The notes under the pieces are model-generated. The model searched no databases. It saw only the letters and a program-made list of their open reading frames with translations, and was not told the DNA's origin. 64,000 bases of DNA from Zea mays (lineage: Eukaryota; Streptophyta; Magnoliopsida; Poales; Poaceae), in contig NC_050098.1 of assembly GCF_902167145.1 (NCBI RefSeq), forward strand, positions 132,940,207 to 133,004,206, given 5' to 3'. Of the stretch, positions 40,804 to 51,397 are shown piece by piece. Each line of letters starts with the position of its first letter. The first letter of the stretch is position 1. Both the position numbers and the translations under genes were made by a program.

Positions 40804-41564
40804 CTATTTGAAACACAAAATTAGCATTAAATAACCAATTAAAATGGTATATGCCTACCACATCCACTAATGACTAACTAATTACTAACTTATAACTAAC
40901 CAAAACTAATAATCTACTTATGCCTAACTATATAAGTACTAACTAATTACTAACCCCAGCTACTAATCTACTAATGCCTAACAAATTACTAACGAATAAT
41001 GAAGTACTAACTAATAACTAACTACTAAGTAATTACGAAAAAGCGATGATACCTAAGGTCATGGTGGAATTAGGCTAGCAGTCGTGGTGGAGTCGGACGG
41101 TACTCTACAAAAAATAATATTATTTTTTCAATACAAAATTTTGGCAGCACCTCCCCTGCACGATTGGTTTCTAAAATCTGCAAAAAATGAAGAACACGAT
41201 AGCTGAGATATACATTCACTAACCAAACTCATATGGTATATAACTAACTAGGTACACTAACAACTAAGTAGCTAGCTACATCACTAACTAAATTAACTAA
41301 CTAAATTGCTCACATTTATCACATTCATCAATCAATAAAGATTTAGATAACATCACATTCATCAATAACAATATTCGCAAAATCAAATTCATCACCTAAG
41401 CAAAGACAGGGAAGCTACTTTGGTGCGGCATGTCGAGTAGCGGCGCAGTTGACGGTAAAGCAGCGACCGAGGGTGCGACGGGGCTACATAGTGTAGTGAC
41501 ATGGCCATGGGGATGGGGGAGTGACGGCGAGGCCACGGCGGGGTGGCACTGCTGCAGCCGGGGG
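40804..41564 (-). other. 5' region or intron of the MURA-like gene
   Basis: AT-rich from 40804 to about 41395 with repeated ACTAACTAAT-like words, then GC-rich to 41564. No protein domain. By position it is upstream of the minus-strand transposase start and probably promoter or untranslated exon. The TRIM-like element is inserted at its end and it resumes at 42163. Confidence 0.4.
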
Positions 41565-42162
41565 TGATGAGGATATACTCCTCTATTACCCATTGCCAAA
41601 GACATAATTGGTTCAGTTGGCCCAATTATAGTCAGACGTTGACCGTGTGAGCCTCAGAATTATCCCACCCCACTTAACTTGGGAGGAATGCATGATAAAA
41701 GGGAGAGCCATCCTTCCCCCATCGAACTAGTCTTTAGGGGCAATTGGGCCTTTCCCTAAGTTAGGTGTGTGTAATGAACCGTTGGAGTCTGGACAACCTA
41801 ATTTGTTGGTCCTAGGCCACCCTGCTTGGGCTGGGTGTATCATCTGATATCAGAGCTAGGGGTTATTTTAAGAAGGTTGGAATGATGAGGACATCCTCCA
41901 CTATTACCAGTTGGTAAAGACGTAATTGGCTCAATTGTCCCAATTGTAGCTAAACGACGACCGTGTGTGCCACACAATTATCCCAACTTGCTTAACTTGG
42001 AAGGATGAAGCCACTTTAAAAGGTAGAGCCACCCATCCCATTGGACTAGCCTTTTGATGCGATTGGGCCTTTCCCTGAGTTAGGTGTGCTTAATGAACCA
42101 TTGGAGTTTGGGCAACCCAAATTTGTTGGGCCTTGGCCAACCCCACTTGGGCTGGTGTATCA
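41565..42162 (+). mobile_element. TRIM/SMART-like miniature LTR retrotransposon (598 bp)
   Basis: Two direct repeats, 41565-41842 and 41883-42162 (278 and 280 bp), both start TGATGAGGA and end GTGTATCA. They are separated by only 40 bp. Just after the first repeat is a Met-tRNA-type PBS, TGATATCAGAGC (41845-41856); just before the second is a purine-rich AAGAAGGTTGGAA tract. The flanks GGGGG and AGGGG agree at 4 of 5 bases. It has no coding capacity. The structure is that of TRIM elements, with an unusually small interior. The repeats have diverged visibly, so it is old. Confidence 0.8.
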
Positions 42163-42430
42163 AGGGGTGTGGGCTGCGGGGGCACGGACGAGGCTATGGT
42201 GGCTCGACGGCACGACAGTGGTCCGGTGAACAGCGGTGCGACAGCGGGAGAACAAGGCGACAGGAGAATGAGAGAGTGAGAGAGAGAGTGTGTGAAAGGG
42301 AAATGTGCCATTGTGTTATTTCTAAGGTGTTTTTGTGATTATCTGTCGAACACACCACTTTGAACTAACCTTCTTCATATAAGCATGAGCACAGGTTTAG
42401 ATCGAGCAAATTGGTGATGGGAAGTCCAAA
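42163..42430. other. Right flank of the TRIM-like element, end of the MULE
   Basis: GC-rich at first, with GAGAGAGTG words, then AT-rich. The MULE right terminus should lie near 42300-42360 but I cannot fix it. No gene seen. Confidence 0.35.
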
Positions 42431-43748
42431 TGAGTTGGGTTGGAAGACCAAAAAGTGTAACTTTGGGTAAAACTACAAAAATATGATGTTTAAGTATTTA
42501 AATAAGTTGAACTTACATTACACAATGGTTCTTGCACCTTTGTTTGGCTACTAACTCTTTTGTGCAAGAAAAGTGGCATTTGGACTTAGTTGACCACATA
42601 TTGCAAATCTTTTTGACAAGAGGTGAAAAATGTATGGTTCTCTCACTTACTCAATTGTTTTTGTTGCTAACTATGTTTATCTAAGTGCTGGGGATCATCT
42701 CAAAGAGAGTCAAAAAGAAGTAAAGGAGTTTGGCTCAAAAGAGCCAAACTTGGGCCAGACTAGGTATCACCGGATAATTCGGTGTTCACTGGACATGTTC
42801 GGTGTGCCAGGCGGCCAACGGCTCCTTGCCCACGCCAACGGTCGACTCGCTAGCCACGTTATCTCGCCAACAGTCGGGAGGGGTTACCAGACAGTCCGGT
42901 GCACACCGGACAGTTCAGTGTCCACTCGAAAAGGAAGGCGGCCAATGAGATGATTTTGTGGCCGTTGTAGACAAAGATGTCCTGTGTGCACTGGATTGTC
43001 CGGTGCACCCGTGGACAGAAGGCAATCTTCAGTTTCCAAAGGAAGGATCAACAACTCCTTGTCCCCTTGGGGCTATAAAAGAGGCCCCTAGGCACCTCTA
43101 CATGTACACCAAGCAATCTAAGGGCACACTACAACTCCGAGACTCCATGACCATGCTTTGAAGTGTTTGAGAGAGATTTGATCGCATTTCTATGTTGTAA
43201 CTCTATCGATTTGTTCTTGCGCTCTCTTCTTTGCTTTTGTGCATGTTGTTGCTGCGATTGTGATCTTGTGTGCATTTTCTTACTCCCTCCCTTATTCTAT
43301 TAGTTTTGATTGTGATCATTTGTGTAAGGCGTGAGAGACTCCAACTTGTGGGGATTCCTCACAAATGGGATCAAGATATAAGGAAGACATATGTGGCACC
43401 CAAGTTTGATCTTCGGATCACTTGAGAGGGGTTGACTGCAACCTTTGACCAAAGGAGGTCACCACAACATCGAGTAGGCATTGGCCGAACCACGGGAAAA
43501 TCAATGTGTCTCTTGTCCACTTCACTGTATTGTGATTCTTGTCCTTTTTTTAGTGCTCAATTCACTTGTGATATTCCTCCTAGTTTAATACTTGTATTAA
43601 GAGAGCAATCAAGTGAAGAGTTCTCTTTTATCTTCTCTTCTCGTCCAAACTTGGTTTTAATTCACTCTAACTCACTTATTAGACCAAGTTTGTGTTGTTT
43701 GAAGCAAGTCTTTCAGGATCACCTAGTCACCCCCTCTAGGTGCTCTCA
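42430..43748 (+). repeat. 5' LTR of the Sirevirus (start approximate)
   Basis: The 3' end is clear from the PBS two bases later. The body contains the CCGGACAGTCCGGTG-type words common in Opie/Ji LTRs and a GGCTATAAAAG TATA box near 43070-43080. The left edge has no matched partner in the window. Confidence 0.65.
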
Positions 43749-43750
43749 AT

Positions 43751-43762
43751 TGGTATTGGAGC
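43751..43762 (+). promoter_or_regulatory. Sirevirus primer-binding site
   Basis: TGGTATTGGAGC follows the LTR by two bases (AT) and is complementary in type to the 3' end of Met-tRNA. Confidence 0.85.
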
Positions 43763-43797
43763 CATTCTCTTCATCAAGGGACCAACTGACAAAAGAG

Positions 43798-44145
43798 ATG
43801 GATCCTAAAGGGAAGGCGAAGGTGACCAAGGAGAAGGAGATCCCCACTGGCGAGGCACCCAAGGGTGGAGAGACCATCGACTCTAGGTCCAGTAAGAAGA
43901 AGGAAGGTAAGAGGAGAAAGCACATCAATAAGATAGTGTACTACGACAGTGACTCCTCTTCCTCGGAGAAGGACAACAGCAACTATTCCTCCATCAAAAA
44001 GATGGTCAAGCAAAACTATTCTAAGATCTCTTTTAATTATTCTCGCATTTCTTATAATGTCAATGCTCATTTATTATCTATTCCTCTTGCCAAAGCTTCT
44101 CACTTTGAGGGGGAGGATTATTCTTTGTGGAGTCACAAAATGAGG
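43798..44145 (+). pseudogene. Sirevirus gag, N-terminal fragment
   Basis: The frame starts MDPKGKAKVTKEKEIPTGEA at 43798. It has a Ser/Lys-rich region with DSDSSSSEKDNS, then the Sirevirus gag signature LLSIPLAKASHFEGEDYSLW and SHKMR at the insertion point. After the Zeon-like element the sense continues at 51345-51397 with the FSLHPSIWGVVEN motif, which is normally next in Opie/Ji gag. Gag forms the virus-like particle that packages the RNA. The gene is split by two insertions and cannot be expressed as one protein. Confidence 0.85.
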
Positions 44146-44820
44146 TGTTGGGGGCCTTCCTCTTCCGAAGGTCCTCAAAAAAATAATTAACCATTTGTTT
44201 TCAGCATAAGCTATCACAGGGAGCTTCGTCTTCAGGATGCAAGTCTTTCCCTCATGATGAAGGCATACGAGATGAAAATATTATCTAAGGATGATAAGAA
44301 TAAACTCCGAAGCTATCGCTAGATTGATAGCTTCGGCTCGTGATGGAGATGAAGTATGATGATGATGCCGAATCGAAGATGAAAAGACTATATAATCCTT
44401 GATGATTTATGTTACGATTATGTGTACGTGTTAAGGTCATAAATGTACTTTTACTCGGGCTGCGTCCCGTGCCTATAAATAGATGAAAAGTAGCACCATA
44501 CTGTTCACGCTGATTTGTAATCTCTCTCGCATCAACACCTTCGAATGAGCCGAAGGTATCATTGTAATATAAATCTCATTAATATTCATGCATGTTCTGT
44601 GGAATGCAAATGTGAATGAATCAATGGAATACACTTGTTGTTTTCGTCTCTTTCAATTCTTGCTTATCTATAAGATGATGAAGGCATGTCCTTCATGACC
44701 TTCGTCTGATGATCATTATGTCCATGAGAAGATAATGCTTCGGAAGACGAAGGTCCTTAATACTTAACAATGGTGTTGCCTTGTTCTTGATTCACAACGT
44801 TTGAGAACAAGTGACCAACA
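44146..44820 (+). repeat. 5' LTR of the Zeon-like element (675 bp)
   Basis: It starts TGTTGGGGGCC and ends GTGACCAACA. A TATA box, CCTATAAATAG, is at about 44472-44482. Confidence 0.92.
44472..44482 (+). promoter_or_regulatory. TATA box of the Zeon-like 5' LTR
   Basis: CCTATAAATAG, repeated in the 3' LTR near 50997-51006. Confidence 0.7.
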
Positions 44821-44880
44821 TTGCGCGCCCACCTCCGGTGAACTCACTTTCACAACCTTCGGCAAACGTTCACCTTCGTC

Positions 44881-46272
44881 ATGCTGCCGAAGAAGGCAAC
44901 ATCGCCAGGGGCTGCTTTGCATCCACTGGACACCAATCAAAAGCTGCTCTCACTGAGAGAGGCTAGGAGCTAGGAGAGAAAGGCTACCAGCCCAACACCT
45001 CAGGAGGAGAAGTTGGACCAGGAAATCAGAGACTTATAAGCTATACATCACCAGGTACAGAGGAAAAGGGAAAAGATGCTTCGGCTAGCCGAACTTCAAA
45101 GGAAGATCGATGAAGCAGGTGAAGAAATGCGCCGCATCGCGCAGGACGATCAAGGACGAGGGCCTCAACACAGAGAGCTTCATCAAGAAACTCCAATCAA
45201 TGATGATGGATGTTATGATGACTTGTACCCTGGTAATTTTTCTTTTAATGATGCTTCTCCCCTGGCAGTAGAGTTGCAGGCTACCCCATGGCCACCTTCA
45301 TACAAGCCGCCGCATCTCCCCATGTATGATGGGCACTCCCACCCGAAGCAATTCCTCATGAGCTACGAAGTAATCATATCATCATATGGTGGCAACATTG
45401 CTGTCATGGCAAAGTCCTTCGTCATGGCAGTCAGGAGTGTAGCTCAGACTTGGTATTCTTCTCTTCGGTCAGGAACAATTACAACATGGCAGAAGCTGAA
45501 GGATATGCTAGTCACAAGCTTCCAGGGCTTCCAAACGAAGCCAGTGACCGCTCAAGCTCTATTCCAATGCACGCAAGACCATGAGGAGTACTTGCAGGCA
45601 TATGTCCAAAGGTTCTTGCTACTAAGAGCCCAGGCACCAACAGTGCCTAATTAAATTGTTATCTAAGCCATGATCAAGGGGCTCCGACTAGGACCGACAA
45701 CACAATATTTTGCAAGGAAGCCACGACAAACTTTGGTGAAGCTTCTTCAGAAGATGGATGGGTACAGCCGAGCCAACAATGATTTCCGCCAGAGAAGGGA
45801 GGAAGCTTACAGGTATTCTGAGATGACTAGGGGCTTCGGAGGAAGACTCCACCCCAGCCATGTTAGAACGATCCACAATCCCAACACAAATGATGATAGA
45901 GCAAATCATACCCAGAGCAGCCAGCAAAGCTCACAATCTTCGGGAATGCAGCAAACTTCCTACAGGCCACTAGCCCCAAGAGGCAGAGGGGGGAGGAACT
46001 TCGAAGGAAGGTTTGGTACTCAACCTAGGAGATTGTTCTGCTTATTCTATGGGGAGGATAAGGGACACACTACAAGGATGTGCCAAGTCACGATCCAAAA
46101 GCAGAAGGATATCGCTGAAGCCGAAGCACGGCAAAACCAGCCGAAGCAGGTCTTGCAAATATCCCTAAGTATGTGGGCAATCAGCAACCTACGACGTCCA
46201 TTGCTTCGACGAGCCATCCTCAATCTTATTGGGCTTAGTTGCCACCACCACCACCACTGGCGCCTACCTTAG
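44881..46272 (+). pseudogene. Zeon-like gag, broken
   Basis: The frame begins MLPKKATSPGAA at 44881. The first part has stops at 44971-44973 and 45037-45039. The long piece 45076-45654 contains the retrotransposon gag core (PPHLPMYDGHSHPKQFLMSY, then AQTWYSSL and W.KLKDMLVTSFQGF), then stops at 45652. The next piece, 45670-46272, has MIKGLRLGPTTQYFARKP and a C-terminal knuckle CLFYGEDKGHTTRMC, in which the second Cys of the CxxCxxxxHxxxxC pattern is Tyr. RNA packaging would be impaired. Later residues run into a His-rich end at 46272. Confidence 0.85.
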
Positions 46273-46546
46273 TCCATAATCAATAGCCAGAAGAGCATCA
46301 TCAGGCGCAGCAATAGCGCGATACTAGGGAGGAGTCCGCAGCTCGCACAGTCAACAGCACTGTGCCCGAGTCAAGGCACATCTAGTGAAAGTAGCACAAC
46401 GCTCTGACTAGACAGTGTCCTAATCCAATGTATTTTTACCTTTTTGCCTTTATACTTTCTCCTCAAAAGACAATACAAGGAGGTTTAACCTTCAGCTTGA
46501 TGTAATAAGTCTATGGTTACACCATCGAGTGTAACAAAAAAGGATC
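46273..46546. other. Post-gag spacer of the Zeon-like element
   Basis: No protease or RT follows gag; the sequence changes to non-coding DNA leading into the tandem repeat. Confidence 0.6.
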
Positions 46547-46870
46547 AAGAAGCTCCAAAGTCATTCCTAAGCGAATGCATAGCTAAGTTACCACCTAAGT
46601 GAATGGTGAAGAAGCTCCAAAGTCATTCCTAAGGAGATGCAGAGCTTAAATGCCCCCTAAGTCAAAGGTGAAGAAGCTTCAAAGTCGTTCCTAAGGAGAT
46701 GTAGAGCTTAAATGCCACCTAAGTCAAAGGTGAAGAAGCTCCAAAGTCGTTCCTAAGGAGATGCAGAGCTTAGCTCCGAAGTCGTTCCTAAGGGAATGTA
46801 GAGCTGAAATACCACCTAAGAAAAAGGTGAAGAGACTCCAAAGTCGTTCCTAAGGGGATGCAGAGTCTTA
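46547..46870 (+). repeat. 62-bp tandem repeat, about five units
   Basis: Each unit has AAGAAGCTCCAAAGTC, CTAAGGAGATGCAGAG and CCACCTAAG. Starts at 46547 and 46609 give the 62-bp period; one unit is shortened near 46770. It lies between gag and the antisense gene. Confidence 0.88.
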
Positions 46871-47320
46871 TCTTTTATGTTTTGTGCGCCAACATCATTT
46901 GCATCATGCCATCACATCATATTGCATCATGACATCGCATCATACATCATTTTGCAACAACAAAAGCAGTGAAAAAACGAGGATTCCTCCTTCATCCTCG
47001 GCAAAGGCTCATGAAAGAGTATTAAAGATGCACGGTTCATGCTTGTGACAGTACTACCATGCGAAGTTTGTGCTTCCGACAATAATATTCCTACATAATG
47101 TCTACAGCAAGAATCAAACATCATATAGTAGCTTCGACAAAGAAGGGGGATTTCTTCCTGAAGCGTGAAAAAGAAGGGAAGGTGTTTTTGCCGCCGGCTC
47201 AAAAAACTGTATGTACGAAGGTTCCACGCTTCATAAAGAAATATATTACATCAACATACATACAAATTGTTTACAAATGTTTCTTACACAAATACATTAA
47301 ACTATAAAAAATACAAAGCT

Positions 47321-50300
47321 TCAGTCCTCCTTTAGGACTTTATCGACAGCTTCATAAAGGAGCTTGTTGACAGCTTCATCCATAGCATCATTAGCAATTT
47401 TGATTATATCAAGCGCCTCCTTGACAGAAGGGTCAGCTTCAGGGTTATATGGCTTGGGAGGCGGAGAAAGCTCTGCTGCATTGAAACACAAACATCTATC
47501 AGTGCCGAAGATGAAAAACTTATGAAGCTGAGTTATAAGTGGCATACCTATAAGTTTGGCCCGCTCGGCAACTTCTTCAACTCTTTTGGCTTCTTCTAAA
47601 GCATCATGAGATTCTTTCTCATTACTTTTAATAGCTTCATCAGCAATTTCTCGTCCACCCTTCAGCCACACTTCGGAATAAAATTTCCCACCTAAGGTAG
47701 TAGCTTTGGCTGAAGGGTTTCTAATATCATCAGCTGAGACAACGAAGTCTGGCTGAGCTATAGCCTTAGCATGATCGCAGCCAACCTTCTCCAAAATGGA
47801 TATAGCCCCACGAGCACCGGTGGAGGCACAAAAGTGCCCTCTGTCGCTAAGAACTTCCTCGAAAGCTTCGACCTCGCCGTTCATCCACTGAATGACTTCA
47901 TCAGGATTTCCACGAATAAATTTCTGCTCGGAGGAATATGCTCCAACTTTAGAAAACCTATTCTTTAGATCTTTAGCGCATTCCATGGATATTTCATAGC
48001 ATTTCTTCTTGGCAGCACGAAGCTCATCAACATTCTTCTGTGTTCTTGATCTTTCGATTTCACATATTTTGTGCTTCACCACTTCAACGTTAAAGTTCTC
48101 AGTTGCTTCGGCAACTTTCTTCTTTAGCTCTTGCACCTCGGCTTCATGAGCTTTAGCTTGAGCAAAAAGCCTAGCTTCGCTTGATTTCAATTTTTTCACT
48201 AAAGGGAGTAGGATCTTATCCTTCTCAAGAGCTTTGTTCCTTAATGTAATAACCTCTGAACGAAGGTTTCCAAGTGCTATTCGACAGCTCTCATCCTCTA
48301 CATCTTTCTGGGCTTTCAAAGCCTTACTTAGAATCAAGCCCTAGAAAACGAAGAGTGAACACGTAATGACGATAAGAAATACCACAAAAATAGTTTATCA
48401 TAACACAAATTGCAAAATGACAATTCAAAGTATACACACCTTCAGGCTGTTGTAGGCAAGGCTATCTGCAAGCTGATCCTTGGTCATCGTAGATAAGCCG
48501 AGTTCAAGCTTTGGATACCCCATGTTATCCATCATTTCACGGCAAATATTGATCTCCTTACCGTCAGGTAGACAGTAGAGGAAATCATCATCGTTATCTC
48601 CTCCATATACCAAGGATCCCTGGGGTACTTCAGCTCCTTAGCATAATGTTCGGTTTCGGTGACTTGCACTGCTGATAGTTGTTTTCTTGAAGCATGTCGA
48701 ACAATAAAATTCAAATCACTCTTGGAAGGTGCTTCGGGAGCAGGTGCTGAGGGTTTCTCTAGAAGGCTCTCTTCCACAAGATTTTCTGGTGCAGTTTCTG
48801 AAGGTCCCGCCTCAGCATGAGCAGAAGTACGGGCAGTGACCATCTCTCTCGCATCTTCAATTTTGCCGCCAGAAGCTTCGACAGAAGAAGGAGGCGACGT
48901 TTTCATAGATTCTAAAACAGCTTCCAGAACACTAGCCATCCTCCTCTTCCTCGGAGTTCCTGTAGTAGCTGATAGCTTTGGCAACGCTGTCACCATCATC
49001 TTAGGTTGTTCTGGTACCTTTTCTGCTACCTTTTCCGATTCCAGCTCTCTGGTCGGGTCTGCAATAGCTTCAATAGGCATAGAGGAGCAGTCTCTATGTC
49101 TAGAGGGGAAGTTTCCGTCCTTTCAATTAACTTCGGCACATCGGCCGTCTCGATGCGCCTCGGTTTGCATGTCAAAACCGTAATTTTCTTTGTCTTCGAC
49201 ACGCTAGTAGATGTTAAAGCAGTGACTTTTCTTATTCTTCCTTGCTTTTGGACGGGATAGCAGTAGTCTGGGTAAATGAACCCAATAACATCAAACACTC
49301 TATTCAACCTCTTTTTGTCATGAGCGCCGAAGGCAGCTGTCATAGCTTCGTCTTTTACCCTCGAGTACGCTTCAAGTAGTTCATCACTTGTTGCCTCTAT
49401 AACATCGAACCAATCATTATTTGGCTCATCAAATTGGTTTATGAACCAAAAAGTATACTTAAGATAAACCAAGCCACCCTGGCTGGAGCCAGCGGCAGCT
49501 TCCTTCGACATTTCCCATTCGCTTGCAAGAGGCCATACTTTATAAGCAATATGCTCTTGAACTAAGTCTCTTGTGCCAATATAGGTGCATACGGTGTTGA
49601 AAGCAGCTTGGCACGCTTGCACGTCATTTCCAAGTGCGATGGATGGCTTTCTAATGCCGAAGCATGACCATATAGGACGTTGGATAACGTCCTTCACATC
49701 TTCCCTCTGATTCAGGTCATTCTTCACATAAAACCATTCCTTCATCCAAGAACCTGGCCACTTCTTCCGAAATGTGGGCGTAGGGTAATTCGCCTCAGAC
49801 CGAGGCACAAAGTTGTAACAACCAAAATTGTTATGATATTGTTCCTTTCCGGTTGCCTTAGTCTGATAAGATAGCTCATGAATATTGCAGAAGCATCTCG
49901 CATCTGGCTCCAGTCCCTGGCTTCTCACGGTCCATATAAAACTTCCCACTCTAATAAGAGCTTCGTGGGTAACCTGATGAAGGTATATCTCAAACATCTT
50001 CAAAACTTCGACTCTTGTGGAGCGAAAAGTGAAGCCCAGCTTTCATGAAGCTCCTGAAGACTACCACTTCATCACCTTGTGGCAGGGGAACAATGTCTTC
50101 TCCCCCAGCCCTCACTATAGACACATCATGAAAGTATTTGCCTTCCATCGCTTCAATTTGACCTTGTTTAATTGTGGATTTCCCGAAAACAACGTGGCTT
50201 GGTCTCCACGGTTGATCTTCGGCATTGTCATTCTCACTCTCAACATCAAAACTTTCACTGTCGCTTGAATCACCGGATAGTCTAGCTAACATTTCATTGA

Positions 50301-50379
50301 TCTTCTCTACATTGGTCCATTCCATGGCTTCGTACAAGCCAGCGAGTGTGGGATCAGCGCTTTTCTTATCCTCAGCCAT
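47321..50379 (-). pseudogene. Antisense multi-exon gene of the Zeon-like element (aORF)
   Basis: The likely start on the minus strand is MAEDKKSADPT at 50379, about 125 bp after a minus-strand TATA box. The frame covers 50379 to about 50000, shifts, continues 50003-49026, shifts again near 49050 and 48600, and reaches a donor near 48440. An acceptor near 48343 opens the coiled-coil part (48342 to about 47548). A short intron of about 85 bp (GTATGC...TGCAG, near 47547-47478) leads to the last exon ending KVLKED at 47321. Mid-protein FVPRSEANYPTPTF and KKWPGSWMKEWFYVKND resemble the additional antisense ORFs known in Tat-lineage gypsy elements such as Grande. Function unknown; I could not name a domain. 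At least two to three frameshifts break it. Confidence 0.75.
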
Positions 50380-50503
50380 TTCAGTGATGGTCACGGCAGA
50401 AAGCCGAAGCTCACAAACAATTGCACTCACAGAATAGGAAAATTAAAATGACAACTGTAGCACGAAAGCTATATGGCACGAAAAATATTCACGACACATC
50501 CTT

Positions 50504-50514
50504 CTATATATATA
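50504..50514 (-). promoter_or_regulatory. Antisense-gene TATA box
   Basis: The minus strand reads TATATATATAG, about 125 bp upstream of the MAEDKK start codon and just inside the 3' LTR. It is a candidate promoter independent of the LTR. Confidence 0.5.
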
Positions 50515-50669
50515 CTCAGAACCTCACAGCTAGGTGGGTACCACGATTCAGAATGATTTGCTATTCTAGCAAAGGGAAGGTGTTTTTTTGGACCTTCGAC
50601 TAAAGGCCTTCGTTCATGTTGCAGTCTAAATTTGTTACATAGAAACAAATTAATACTTCGAGGGACTAC

Positions 50670-51344
50670 TATTTGGGTCCGTCCTCTTCTGAAGGTCCTC
50701 AAAAACATAATTAACCATTTGTTTTCAGCATAAGCTATCACAAGGAGCTTCGTCTTCAAGATGCAAGTCTTTCCCTCATGATGAAGGCATATGAGATGAA
50801 AATATGATCTAAGGATGATAAGAATAAATGCCGAAGCTATCGCCAGATTGATAGCTTCGGCTCGTGATGGAGATGAAGTATGATGATGATGCCGAATCGA
50901 AGAGGAAAAGACTAGATAATCCTTGATGATTTATGTTACGATTATGTGTACATTTAAAGGTCATAAATGTACTTTTACCCGGGCTGCGTCCCGTGCCTAT
51001 AAATAGATGAACAGTAGCACCATCCTGTTCACACTGATTTGTAATCTCCCTCGCATCAACACCTTCGAATGAGCCGAAGGTATCATTGTAATATAAATCT
51101 TGTTAATATTCATGCATGTTCTGTGGAATTTAAATGCGAATGAATCAATGGAATACACTTGCTCTTTTCGTATCTTTGCATTCTTGCTTATCTATAAGAT
51201 GATGAAGGCATGTCCTTCATGACCTTCGTCTGATGATCATTATGTCCATGAGGAGATAATGCTTTGGAAGACGAAGGCCCTTAATACTTAACAATGGTGT
51301 TGCCTTGTTCTTGATTCACAGCGTTTGAGAACAAGTGACCAACA
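50670..51344 (+). repeat. 3' LTR of the Zeon-like element (675 bp)
   Basis: It starts TATTTGGGTCC where the 5' LTR has TGTTGGGGGCC, and ends GTGACCAACA. The TG terminus has mutated to TA. A TATA box lies near 50997-51006. TSD TGAGG follows. Confidence 0.9.
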
Positions 51345-51397
51345 TGAGGAATCATTTATTTTCTCTTCATCCCAGCATTTGGGGCGTAGTTGAAAAT

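Larger units (their letters stand above)
26880..42360 (-). mobile_element. Decayed Mutator-like element (MULE) with nested insertions
   Basis: The edges are approximate. On the minus strand an N-terminal MURA-like transposase piece lies at 40803-40697 and continues at 28410-28021 once a solo LTR is removed. A second, convergent plus-strand gene with its own TATA box lies at 27075-27988. MuDR itself has two convergent genes, so the arrangement fits. The MULE core transposase domain is missing, probably deleted between 28021 and 27990. I did not find clear terminal inverted repeats or the 9-bp TSD, so the boundaries and the claim that both genes belong to one element are inference. Confidence 0.5.
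44146..51344 (+). mobile_element. Complete Zeon-like non-autonomous gypsy element, TSD TGAGG
   Basis: A 7199-bp element with two 675-bp LTRs (44146-44820 and 50670-51344). TGAGG flanks it on both sides (44141-44145 and 51345-51349). It carries a broken gag and, on the opposite strand, a multi-exon gene, but no protease, RT or integrase. Length, LTR size and gag-only coding match maize Zeon-1 as I remember it. It must be mobilised by an autonomous Tat-type partner (Cinful in maize, from general knowledge). The LTRs look roughly 95% identical by eye, so insertion is not very recent. Confidence 0.9.
42430..51397 (+). mobile_element. Sirevirus (Opie/Ji-like copia), 5' part, with two insertions
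   Basis: A 5' LTR ending TAGGTGCTCTCA (43748), the Met-tRNA PBS TGGTATTGGAGC (43751-43762) and the start of gag (43798) are visible. The gag is cut at 44145 by the Zeon-like element, resumes for 53 bp (51345-51397) and is cut again by the Tekay-like element at 51398, so the rest lies beyond the window. The LTR start is not resolved; about 42430 is an estimate from usual LTR length of roughly 1.3 kb. Confidence 0.8.
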
